A stretch of DNA of 8,433 bases, taken from positions 1-8,433 of the forward strand of contig JADGQQ010000127.1 of the NCBI GenBank assembly GCA_017881645.1. Reading direction: 5' to 3'. This document shows positions 1 to 6,291 of the stretch, piece by piece. Each line of letters begins with the position of its first letter. The first letter of the stretch is position 1. Both the position numbers and the translations under genes were made by a program. The DNA is from Clostridia bacterium (GTDB lineage: Bacteria; Bacillota; Clostridia; Saccharofermentanales; Saccharofermentanaceae). The notes beneath the pieces were generated by a model. That model had not been told where the DNA came from. It saw only the letters and a program-made list of their open reading frames with translations, and made no database searches.

Positions 1-86
1 CCGAGAAAATAAATGCAAAAAATGCCCGTTGTCGAAATCGACAAGAGCACGATAATTACCAGAAAGATCTGCATTCTTCTGAGCAT
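1..86 (-). CDS. phoR: N-terminus of probable phosphate sensor histidine kinase (PhoR-like), cut by window edge
   Basis: Only the first 28 codons are present; the rest lies beyond the left edge. The peptide starts MLRRMQIFLVIIVLLSIS and continues as one hydrophobic stretch to the window edge, which reads as an N-terminal membrane anchor after a short basic lead. The ATG at 86 has an AGAGG ribosome binding site six bases upstream (93-97). It begins 20 nt after the stop of the response regulator, in the same direction, which is where the cognate kinase gene normally sits in pho operons. No kinase domain (H-box, ATPase) is visible, so the assignment rests on position and the membrane start alone. 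An overlapping ATG at 90 in another frame gives a polar peptide and has poorer spacing. Confidence 0.6.
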   Translation of the reverse strand, partial: MLRRMQIFLVIIVLLSISTTGIFCIYFL

Positions 87-106
87 CCATTACCTCTTCG
101 GAGAGA

Positions 107-925
107 TTATTCTTCGCAGAAACGATATCCTCTTCCGCGGACCGTCTCGATAATGACCGGGTTTGCATCATCCTTCTCTATCTTACGTCGAAGCTGACGA
201 ATATGGACATCCACTGTACGTGTTTCCCCGGAATATTCGTAGCCCCAGACATGATTCAGAAGATCATCTCTTGAGAAGGCAATGCCGCGATTGGTCATTA
301 AAAACTTGAGAAGTTCGTATTCACGGTTCGTCATCTCAACTTCACGATTATCCGAATATACCCTGTGACGAATATCGTCCAATACTATGCCTGCATATTC
401 CAGTTTGCCTGCACTCTGTGCTGCACGTCCCGATAGTTCGGGCGCGGTTTTTACAAGGGCGGTCCCTGAAACAGAGTTCTCATACAACGGGGAATCCGCC
501 GCAGGCATCCCGGGGATCCCCGGTATTTTCAAATCCCTGGCAGCATTGTATCTCCTTATATGCGCTTGGACACGCGCAAGGAACTCCCTGATGCCGAAGG
601 GTTTGGTTATATAATCATCCGCCCCCGCCTCAAGACCCTTCACCTTATCGCTTTCCGTGCCTCTCGCCGTGAGCATGACGATCGGAACCAGTGCAAAAGA
701 TCCGCTCGCGCGTAATTTTCTGCAGATTTCAAATCCGTCCATCCCCGGAAGCATAATATCAAGAATAAAAAGACAAATGTCATCCGTCTCCGGAAGGGCA
801 TCGAACATGCTCGCACCGTTACGAAAGCTTTTCATAAGGAAACCTTCACATGTGAGATTGTATTCGATCAATTCAGCAATAACAGCGTCGTCCTCTACAA
901 GAACGATCCGTGGCTTATCGCTCAT
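107..925 (-). CDS. phoB: OmpR/PhoB-family response regulator, probable phosphate regulator
   Basis: A two-domain DNA-binding response regulator of 272 residues. The receiver domain covers about 4-124: acidic pair D12/D13, phosphoacceptor D56 in LDIMLPGMDG, T86 in the MLTAR strand, and K108 in TKPF. The winged-helix effector domain covers about 175-272, with the usual ending in which VDVHIRQLRRKIE leads to TVRGRGYRF. The two are joined by an unusually long linker of roughly 48 residues (127-174) that is rich in Pro, Gly, Ala and Ser and includes IPGIPGMP. The ATG at 925 is preferred over an upstream start at 967: it opens directly into the receiver fold, has AGGAGG upstream (937-942, 11 nt away), and overlaps the phoU stop as ATGA, which suggests translational coupling. 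Its place behind pstSCAB-phoU and before a membrane kinase points to the phosphate-starvation regulator (PhoB, called PhoP in Bacillus). Its likely target is the repeat array upstream of pstS. Confidence 0.9.
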   Translation of the reverse strand: MSDKPRIVLVEDDAVIAELIEYNLTCEGFLMKSFRNGASMFDALPETDDICLFILDIMLPGMDGFEICRKLRASGSFALVPIVMLTARGTESDKVKGLEAGADDYITKPFGIREFLARVQAHIRRYNAARDLKIPGIPGMPAADSPLYENSVSGTALVKTAPELSGRAAQSAGKLEYAGIVLDDIRHRVYSDNREVEMTNREYELLKFLMTNRGIAFSRDDLLNHVWGYEYSGETRTVDVHIRQLRRKIEKDDANPVIIETVRGRGYRFCEE

Positions 926-1581
926 ACCTGGTCCGGCCTCCTGCCGCGAATATAGAAAAGAACCCACTCGGCAACATTTTGCGCATGATCGGAAATCCGC
1001 TCAAAATACTTACTGATCAGAAGAATCTCCGTGAGAAGTTCAATACTCTCCGGTTCCTGACGCATTCTTTTCACAAGATAGTCCTTAACCTTATCATACA
1101 GCTCGTCCACTTTATCGTCCATGTGGACGACCTTGGCGGCGGTCTCTTCATTCTTTGTCACATAGGATTCAAGCGCCGAGCGAATCATAAGCTGCGACAT
1201 ATCCGACATGCGGATCAAATCTGCAGGAATGACGATGTCCGTGTGAAAAGACTCCAGAATCAGAACCTTTTCGGAAATATCACTCGCATGATCGGCAATG
1301 CGCTCAAGATCGGTGATGAGTTTGAGCGTTGAAATCGCATCGCGAAGATCTCTGGCTACCGGCTGCTGCCGGGCAATCAGATCGACGCAGGCCTGATCAA
1401 TTTCTCTTTCCATCGCATCAATCACGTCATCCTGTTCCATGACTTTCCGTGCCTTTTCTGCGTCCATTTCAACAAGTGCCATAACAGCATCTTCTATCGC
1501 GTTCTGTGTCATTGTTCCCATACGAATAATCTGATCATGCAGATTCACAAGTTCCTTATCGAATTCACCTCTGACAGCCAT
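922..1581 (-). CDS. phoU: Phosphate signalling protein PhoU
   Basis: A 219-residue cytoplasmic protein of two tandem, mostly helical PhoU repeats. Each repeat carries the family metal-binding signature: ERIADHASDI at 93-102 and ERISDHAQNV at 194-203. In characterised systems PhoU connects the Pst transporter to the sensor kinase, holding the pho response off when phosphate is plentiful and limiting uptake. The length is normal for the family. The ATG at 1581 has a strong AAGGAGG site five bases upstream. An in-frame TTG at 1629 would add 16 residues and overlap pstB, but has no comparable ribosome binding site, so it is not used here. The gene starts 40 nt after pstB, and its TGA overlaps the start of the response regulator. 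Confidence 0.95.
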   Translation of the reverse strand: MAVRGEFDKELVNLHDQIIRMGTMTQNAIEDAVMALVEMDAEKARKVMEQDDVIDAMEREIDQACVDLIARQQPVARDLRDAISTLKLITDLERIADHASDISEKVLILESFHTDIVIPADLIRMSDMSQLMIRSALESYVTKNEETAAKVVHMDDKVDELYDKVKDYLVKRMRQEPESIELLTEILLISKYFERISDHAQNVAEWVLFYIRGRRPDQV

Positions 1582-1621
1582 GTGTGCCTCCTTGTATTTC
1601 CTTAGCATCCAATTGAGTACA

Positions 1622-2380
1622 TCAGCCAAAACGTCCTGTTACATAGTCTTCTGTCTTTTTATTCTGCGGAGAGTTGAAGAGCGTAAGCGTGGATCCGTAT
1701 TCAACAACCTCTCCCATCAGGAAAAATGCTGTCATATCTGAAATGCGGACCGCCTGCTGCATGTTGTGCGTTACGATCACAACCGTATACTTCTTCTTCA
1801 GCTCAAACATCAGATCCTCCACCTTCAAGGTGGAAATCGGATCGAGTGCCGATGTCGGTTCATCCATCAAGAGAATGTCCGGCTCAACCGCCAGAGCGCG
1901 TGCTATGCAGAGACGCTGCTGCTGACCGCCGGATATGCCCAGCGCAGAACCTTTGAGGCGATCTTTGACTTCATCCCACAATGCGGCATTGGTCAAAGCC
2001 TGCTCAACAATCACATCCAGATCCGCCTTGTTCCGTACCCCGTGGACACGGGGCCCATAAGCAATATTATCATATATCGTCATGGGAAAGGGGTTCGGTT
2101 TCTGAAAAACCATGCCGGCTCTTTTGCGAAGCTGAGATACGTCGCAGTCCTTACTGTAAATGTCCTCGTGATCAATCGTGACACTGCCTTCAATCCGGCA
2201 GTCATCCACCAGATCATTCATCCGGTTGATGGATTTGATGCAGGTCGATTTGCCGCATCCGGATGGTCCGATAAACGCCGTAATTTCACGCTCCTGAATC
2301 TGAAGATTCACGTTAATCAGCGCCTGGAAATCACTGTAAAACAGATTCAAATTCTCAATACCAATTTTGATGTTATTCAT
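1622..2380 (-). CDS. pstB: Phosphate ABC transporter ATP-binding protein PstB
   Basis: A 252-residue ATPase that drives phosphate import through PstC-PstA on the cytoplasmic face. All ABC motifs are present in order: Walker A GPSGCGKST (38-46), Q-loop Q93 in VFQKPNPFP (a PstB hallmark), signature ISGGQQQR (149-156), Walker B DILLMDE (168-174), D-loop SALD (177-180), and switch His H205 in VTHNM. The only departure is Ile in place of the usual Leu at the first signature position, a mild substitution unlikely to abolish activity. The ATG at 2380 has a GGAG ribosome binding site about seven bases upstream. The gene follows pstA after 15 nt and ends 40 nt before phoU. The length is typical for PstB. 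Confidence 0.97.
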   Translation of the reverse strand: MNNIKIGIENLNLFYSDFQALINVNLQIQEREITAFIGPSGCGKSTCIKSINRMNDLVDDCRIEGSVTIDHEDIYSKDCDVSQLRKRAGMVFQKPNPFPMTIYDNIAYGPRVHGVRNKADLDVIVEQALTNAALWDEVKDRLKGSALGISGGQQQRLCIARALAVEPDILLMDEPTSALDPISTLKVEDLMFELKKKYTVVIVTHNMQQAVRISDMTAFFLMGEVVEYGSTLTLFNSPQNKKTEDYVTGRFG

Positions 2381-2395
2381 GCTTAACTCCTACTC

Positions 2396-3256
2396 CTATT
2401 TTTTAAAACGTCTGGACAGGATACCCGCCAGCCGGTTCAGGAAAAACACCATGATTAATAGTGCTGAGGCGGTGGCAAAAGGGACGGATACAGGATCCTT
2501 ACCGTTCATGGCCGAATTATAAAGATGAAGCGCCAGCGTATTGCCCTGCTCCAGTATGTGTCCGAAAAGAGCATCAAATATATTCTTCCCTTTCGGCATC
2601 GCATTTCCCGAAACACCCACCGTAAATAGAAGCGCTGCCGTCTCTCCGACGATACGCCCTATGGCAAGGATGATCCCCGTCAAAACGCCCGACATCGCGC
2701 AGGGAAGAATCATCCCCATCGTAACGCGAAGTTTGCCGGCTCCGATTGCCAAAGCACCTTCCTTATACGCTCCGGGAACCGCGAGAAGCGCCTCCTCCGT
2801 CGTACGGATTATGGTTGGCAGAATGCAGATCATCATTGTAAGACTTCCGGAGATAATGGAGAGCTTCAACTGGAACAAAACCACAAATACAGCATATCCA
2901 AACAATCCGAACAGAATGGATGGAATTCCGGACAGGACCTCCGTAGCAAAACGGATGATACTTACAAGTCGACCCTGCTTCGCATACTGTGTCAGGTAAA
3001 TCGCGCTGCCGATTCCAATCGGAACTGCGAGTACAAGACTCACGATGATTACATACAAAGTGTTGATAATCATCGGAAGAATTCCCTTGCTGCCGTTCTT
3101 GGATGCCGAATATGTTGTGGTAAGAAAAGACCAGGTCATGTGCGGCAGCCCGTTATACAGGATATACCCCAGAATGCCAACCAGAACTACAACGGTAATA
3201 GCTGCTGATATCCAGATGAAGGCACCAAGAACCATATCCTTTTTCTTATTTCGCAT
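2396..3256 (-). CDS. pstA: Phosphate ABC transporter permease PstA
   Basis: A 286-residue integral membrane protein of normal length for PstA, with about six hydrophobic segments (roughly 10-34, 64-90, 106-129, 137-153, 184-212 and 258-283). The EAA-type cytoplasmic loop that docks on PstB is seen around residues 160-205, from PGAYKEGALAIGA to AIGRIVGETAALL, as is typical for PstA. With PstC it forms the inner-membrane phosphate pathway. The start at 3256 overlaps the last 11 nt of pstC, and a G-rich ribosome binding site lies within the end of pstC, so translation is probably coupled. It is followed by pstB after 15 nt. Confidence 0.95.
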   Translation of the reverse strand: MRNKKKDMVLGAFIWISAAITVVVLVGILGYILYNGLPHMTWSFLTTTYSASKNGSKGILPMIINTLYVIIVSLVLAVPIGIGSAIYLTQYAKQGRLVSIIRFATEVLSGIPSILFGLFGYAVFVVLFQLKLSIISGSLTMMICILPTIIRTTEEALLAVPGAYKEGALAIGAGKLRVTMGMILPCAMSGVLTGIILAIGRIVGETAALLFTVGVSGNAMPKGKNIFDALFGHILEQGNTLALHLYNSAMNGKDPVSVPFATASALLIMVFFLNRLAGILSRRFKK

Positions 3257-4601
3257 TCATTTGCACCCCCCTTTTCGAAATAAATGTGAACGTGATATTC
3301 ACAAGCATAATGAATACGAAAAGGACAAGTCCGATCCCGAAAAGCGCCTGCCTGTGAAGTCCGTTTTCCGCATAACCCATTTCAAACGCAATACCGGCCG
3401 TCATCGGACGAACCGAGGAAAACAGCGTCGGAAGCTGCACGATATTTCCGGCGACCATGATAACGGCCATCGTCTCTCCAATGGCACGCCCGACTCCAAG
3501 GATGACTCCGGCAAGAATGCCGGATCGGGCTGCGGGGATCTGGACAGCAAAAATGGTAGATATTTTCGTATTGCCCAATGCAAGCGACGCTTCCGTATAG
3601 GAGGACGGAACGCTTTTCAGCGCAGTTTCCGCAACGCTGACGATGGTAGGAAGAATCATGATGGAAAGGATCAGAATAACGGCCAGAAGGCCGGACCCGG
3701 TCGTACTGTATCCAAGCTTCGTAAAGGTTGTTCGAATAAACGGGACAAGAACCTTCATCCCCCAGAAGCCGTAAATAACGGATGGAATGCCCGCCAGCAG
3801 TTCAACGGATGGCCGGACGATTGAACGAACCCATTTAGGTGCAATTTCAGCCAGAAACACGGACGTCATCAGTCCGATCGGAACTCCGATGGCAATCGCG
3901 CCGATGCAGCCGAAAAGGGATGCCAGAATCATGTAGAGGATTCCAAATTGCGGATCCGCTGCCGTCGGCTTCCACTGTGTCCCGAACAAAAACTTTCCCA
4001 GACCGATTTGTACGATCGCGGGAGATCCGTATACGAACATATAAATCGTTATTATGACTACTGCACCGATTGAAATGAGTGCGGATATTTTGAAGATCAT
4101 TTCCGCTGATTTCTCGAGTCCTAATACGGAGACCGATAGTATCGCGCTCGTAAGTGCAAGCAGGAAAAACAGTGTCCATCCGTAGAGCATGCCCCCGTCT
4201 GCAGAGGATACACCCGCTCGTGATGCAGTCTGGGTAACACCGGCAATAAAGGTAAATTCCACAACAGCGAAAATCACGGCACCAAAAAAGGCCGTGCCTG
4301 CAAATAGAAATTTCTTCATGCCCAGCAAAACGAGTCCTGCGCCGACGGCTGCGAAAGATAGAATCATACAAATCCGCAGCCCAACCGGAATGACAATTAA
4401 CAGATCCGCAGATAACCGGATATTGGATACAAGCAACTGCATGCCGGTCATCCGTATCACGCTGCCGTCAAATACAAAACTGGAAAAAGGCAAAAATAAT
4501 GTGACAATCGCTAAAATCCCGGCAAGGCAAGAAGCCAGACGCAACCCTGTGCGTCTGGCCAAGTCTTCCTTCCGGAGAAAACTTGAGTTTTTTATCTCCA
4601 A
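3246..4601 (-). CDS. pstC: Phosphate ABC transporter permease PstC with four-helix N-terminal extension
   Basis: A 451-residue membrane protein. The C-terminal part (about 163-451, some 289 residues) is a complete PstC by itself: first helix near 169-191, a periplasmic-side loop including FLFGTQWKPTA, and an EAA loop running from PSSYTEASLALGN to GVGRAIGETMAV (332-380). The first ~162 residues are extra, because PstC is usually about 290-330 residues. This part holds four predicted helices (about 20-43, 66-94, 97-121 and 138-161) with a short polar loop after the first. I do not recognise this module. The start is uncertain: TTG at 4601 has a GGGGA stretch about nine bases upstream and lies 24 nt after pstS; another TTG at 4562 has GGAAGG close by and would remove 13 residues. 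Either start keeps the extension. A 10-bp hairpin (4534-4559) lies at the beginning of the gene. The 3' end overlaps pstA by 11 nt. Confidence 0.92.
   Translation of the reverse strand: MEIKNSSFLRKEDLARRTGLRLASCLAGILAIVTLFLPFSSFVFDGSVIRMTGMQLLVSNIRLSADLLIVIPVGLRICMILSFAAVGAGLVLLGMKKFLFAGTAFFGAVIFAVVEFTFIAGVTQTASRAGVSSADGGMLYGWTLFFLLALTSAILSVSVLGLEKSAEMIFKISALISIGAVVIITIYMFVYGSPAIVQIGLGKFLFGTQWKPTAADPQFGILYMILASLFGCIGAIAIGVPIGLMTSVFLAEIAPKWVRSIVRPSVELLAGIPSVIYGFWGMKVLVPFIRTTFTKLGYSTTGSGLLAVILILSIMILPTIVSVAETALKSVPSSYTEASLALGNTKISTIFAVQIPAARSGILAGVILGVGRAIGETMAVIMVAGNIVQLPTLFSSVRPMTAGIAFEMGYAENGLHRQALFGIGLVLFVFIMLVNITFTFISKRGVQMNAK
4534..4559 (-). repeat. Perfect 10-bp inverted repeat (RNA hairpin) at the start of pstC
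   Basis: GCCAGACGCA at 4534-4543 is perfectly complementary to TGCGTCTGGC at 4550-4559, leaving a six-base loop. In the pst transcript this GC-rich stem begins about 66 nt after the pstS stop and falls within codons 15-23 of pstC as annotated. No U-tract follows it, so it is not an intrinsic terminator. It could act as a barrier to 3' exonucleases or as a damper on pstC translation, giving more PstS than membrane subunits. That role is inferred. Confidence 0.6.
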
Positions 4602-4625
4602 GACTTTATCCCCGCTATCTTAAAA

Positions 4626-5531
4626 TCAAGATTTACCCGGATTCGGAACCACACCGTCATCAGAAACTATCTGCATTCCGGCATCGCTGAATACAAAGTC
4701 GAGGAAAGCTTTGGTAAGAGGGTCGGTTGTAGCTTTTTTCGCAATCATGACAAACGGACGCTGCAGCGTATAGTCACCGGATTTCACAGTCGTTTCGGAA
4801 CCGGTCACACCGTCAAGCGTCACTGCAACCACTGTATTATCCACGGAAGAAAGAGATACGTAACCTATGGCGTTCGGGTTGGATGCTACGGATTGTTTTA
4901 CGTTACCTGTGGAATTCTGTTCCTCAGCATAAACGGCTACATCTTTTACTCCCATGAGTTCTTCAAAAGCGCCGCGCGTACCGGATGCCGCTTCACGGCC
5001 GATGACCTGTATCTTTGCATCGACTCCGCCGACCTCTTTCCAGTTTGTGATTTCGCCCTTAAAGATTTTCGTGATCTGATCGGATGTCAGAGCCGTCACA
5101 CCGGATGCAGTGTTGACTATGACTGAAATTCCGTCATATCCGATTATGTATTTATCGTATGCGTCAGGTGTTTCGGTATCCTTCAAATCTCTTGAAAGCA
5201 TCCCGATTTGAGCTGTTCCGTCATTTACCGCAGTCGGGCCTTCACCGGAACCGTTGCCGCCTACAGAAACGGTTACATCAGGATTTGCTGTCATAAAAGC
5301 TTCAGCTAATGCCGTAGCAACGTCAGCCATGGATGTGGATCCCGTAAGGGTTAAGTCGCCGTTCAGTTTTACAGCTGCCGTTGTGCTTGCTGTGTCTTCT
5401 TTTGAAGTGCCTGACGTACTGGGATTTGCTGCCGCAGTGGTCGTCACCGCAACTTCACCGCATGCCGTCACTCCAAAAATCATCACTGAAGATAACAAAG
5501 CCGCTATTAAAGTCTTAATTTTTCTATTCAT
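4626..5531 (-). CDS. pstS: Phosphate-binding lipoprotein PstS
   Basis: The extracellular phosphate receptor of the Pst ABC transporter, 301 residues. The N-terminus is a lipoprotein signal peptide: basic MNRKIK, a hydrophobic core, then lipobox VTAC with the lipidated Cys at 24. A Thr/Ser/Ala-rich tether (about 28-53) connects it to the binding domain, as is usual in Gram-positive PstS. Phosphate-contacting motifs are visible at TGSTS (63-67), GNGSGEGPT (92-100) and REAASGTRG (179-187). The ATG at 5531 has a GGAGG site eight bases upstream. It is the first gene of the operon and sits about 50 nt downstream of the predicted Pho-controlled transcription start. Confidence 0.96.
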   Translation of the reverse strand: MNRKIKTLIAALLSSVMIFGVTACGEVAVTTTAAANPSTSGTSKEDTASTTAAVKLNGDLTLTGSTSMADVATALAEAFMTANPDVTVSVGGNGSGEGPTAVNDGTAQIGMLSRDLKDTETPDAYDKYIIGYDGISVIVNTASGVTALTSDQITKIFKGEITNWKEVGGVDAKIQVIGREAASGTRGAFEELMGVKDVAVYAEEQNSTGNVKQSVASNPNAIGYVSLSSVDNTVVAVTLDGVTGSETTVKSGDYTLQRPFVMIAKKATTDPLTKAFLDFVFSDAGMQIVSDDGVVPNPGKS

Positions 5532-5586
5532 TTCTTATTCCTCCACTTCATTTGTAACTTCAGCATACCAATCAAACCTTATGCGC

Positions 5587-5592
5587 ATATTA
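5587..5592 (-). promoter_or_regulatory. Predicted -10 element of the pst promoter
   Basis: TAATAT on the minus strand lies six bases downstream of the last TTAACA-like repeat. It would give a transcription start near 5580 and a leader of about 49 nt before pstS. No -35 hexamer is visible: the expected position is occupied by the repeats, which fits an activator-dependent promoter. A weaker alternative (TATGCT preceded by TGG) lies nearer the gene. Confidence 0.5.
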
Positions 5593-5598
5593 GTCCAA

Positions 5599-5636
5599 GG
5601 TTAGGCGATGTTATGTTCGTGTAAGGTTCATGTTAA
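5599..5636 (-). promoter_or_regulatory. Pho box: four TTAACA-like direct repeats upstream of pstS
   Basis: On the minus strand four hexamers lie in a row: TTAACA (5631-5636), CTTACA (5620-5625), ATAACA (5609-5614) and CTAACC (5599-5604). Their spacing is 11, 11 and 10 bp, about one helical turn, so all face the same side of the DNA. This matches the known PhoP operator of Bacillus, TT(A/T/C)ACA repeated with roughly 5-bp gaps on the coding strand just upstream of the -10. The response regulator encoded at the end of this operon is the likely ligand, which is an inference. Confidence 0.75.
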
Positions 5637-5662
5637 ATGGGCCGAAACAGCAAAAATCCGTC

Positions 5663-5696
5663 AAAAAAAGCCCTCCGCCATGATTTGCGGAGAGCT
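5663..5696 (-). terminator. Intrinsic terminator after the Smr-domain gene
   Basis: On the minus strand the stem GCTCTCCGC pairs with GCGGAGGGC (5687-5695 with 5670-5678) with one internal mismatch, and an A-T pair at the base extends it. The loop is eight bases. It is followed immediately by seven T residues (5669-5663). It lies 27 nt past the stop at 5723 and before the pst control region, so it insulates pst from read-through. Confidence 0.85.
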
Positions 5697-5722
5697 GCAA
5701 CATTCATCCAAAGGGATAATGC

Positions 5723-6067
5723 CTATTTGAGGACAACAACAGTTACGCCGTCATTCGCTCTGGCCCAATCGGGATCATTGCGGAAAGCCGGACAGGATTC
5801 TAAAAAAGTACGTCCTGTCTTCTCGAAAGGACCGAATTGTTCGCCGGGGCAGAAAGCCTTAATTCTTCCTTCGCTCTTCATAACACGAAGGCACTCATGT
5901 GTCGCGGATTTAAGCGATCCTCCGCATCCGGAAGAACCGTATCCATGAATCACTTTGACCTGATTGATGCCTATACGGCGCATCGTATTCAGCTCAAGCT
6001 TGAGCTTCTTCATCGCACCGTCTACTCTCGGCATCCCATCTTCAATGTTAATAATACTAGCCGCCAT
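5723..6067 (-). CDS. Stand-alone Smr/MutS-family domain protein
   Basis: A 114-residue soluble protein that looks like a single Smr domain, the small module named for the C-terminus of MutS2, associated with nucleic-acid binding or nicking and, in some members, with ribosome or mRNA cleavage. Seen here: a helix (about 17-33), the strand QVKVIH running into the glycine-rich HGYGSSGCGGSLK (41-53), a helix to about 67, then RIKAFCPGEQFGPF and a terminal strand GVTVVVLK. The HGxG motif is clear. The LDLHG-type motif found near the start of many Smr domains is replaced by INIEDG. There are four cysteines (48, 59, 73, 92). The ATG at 6067 has GAGGAG five bases upstream; an in-frame ATG at 6124 lacks a ribosome binding site. 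It is monocistronic, with its own promoter and terminator. Substrate unknown. Confidence 0.75.
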   Translation of the reverse strand: MAASIINIEDGMPRVDGAMKKLKLELNTMRRIGINQVKVIHGYGSSGCGGSLKSATHECLRVMKSEGRIKAFCPGEQFGPFEKTGRTFLESCPAFRNDPDWARANDGVTVVVLK

Positions 6068-6232
6068 ATATACTCCTCGAATCACAAACTCACAAACCAC
6101 CGGAAAAGAATCCGAACAGTTCATCGATTTGCGCTATAAAAATGACTCCTGTGATACCCTCTAAAAACGGATTGTTCCCGAATATGAGTTCAATAAAGGA
6201 TCTCGCATATTGTTGTCCGTATTTACATTTTC

Positions 6233-6241
6233 ATTATACCA
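6233..6241 (-). promoter_or_regulatory. Extended -10 promoter for the Smr-domain gene
   Basis: The minus strand reads TGGTATAAT, a perfect TATAAT (6233-6238) with the upstream TG of an extended -10. No -35 resembling TTGACA sits 17 bp upstream. The predicted start near 6226 leaves a leader of about 159 nt before the ATG at 6067. Confidence 0.6.
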
Positions 6242-6276
6242 CACTTCATTTCGGACGGCGCATCTGTTCTGAAATT

Positions 6277-6285
6277 TGCTATAAT
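6277..6285 (+). promoter_or_regulatory. Extended -10 promoter of the RsuA-family gene, predicted leaderless
   Basis: TGCTATAAT contains a perfect TATAAT (6280-6285) with an extended -10 TG at 6277-6278. No good -35 is present at the expected spacing. The ATG of the downstream gene begins at 6292, seven bases past the hexamer, exactly where transcription should begin. No Shine-Dalgarno sequence precedes that ATG. Confidence 0.65.
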
Positions 6286-6291
6286 ACCCTC

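Noticed and set aside
510..523. 14-bp perfect palindrome CCGGGGATCCCCGG as a protein-binding site
   Set aside because: It lies in the coding sequence of the IPGIPG linker repeat and is explained by repeated Pro/Gly/Ile codons; nothing else supports a regulatory role.
926..967. Longer response regulator starting at 967
   Set aside because: The additional 14 residues precede a complete receiver domain start, lie inside phoU, and the ATG at 925 forms a standard ATGA overlap with the phoU stop.
1582..1629. Longer PhoU from a TTG start at 1629
   Set aside because: It would add 16 residues not typical of PhoU, overlap pstB, and ignore the AAGGAGG site placed ideally for the ATG at 1581.
3045..3824. 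Plus-strand open frame of 259 codons opposite pstA/pstC
   Set aside because: It is antisense to two well-supported permease genes, its product is strongly basic and low in complexity, and no ribosome binding site or family motif was seen. It is a shadow of coding bias.
3847..4371. Minus-strand open frame of 174 codons inside pstC
   Set aside because: It is another frame of the same strand as pstC, with Arg/Cys-rich sequence and no recognisable domain. pstC is clearly the real frame.
5532..5586. Riboswitch or structured leader ahead of pstS
   Set aside because: The predicted leader is only about 49 nt with no notable stem, so control by the Pho box is sufficient.
6142..6291. 50-residue N-terminal extension of the RsuA-family protein
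   Set aside because: It would run across both predicted promoters and is not part of the S4 fold; the S4 domain begins at 6292.
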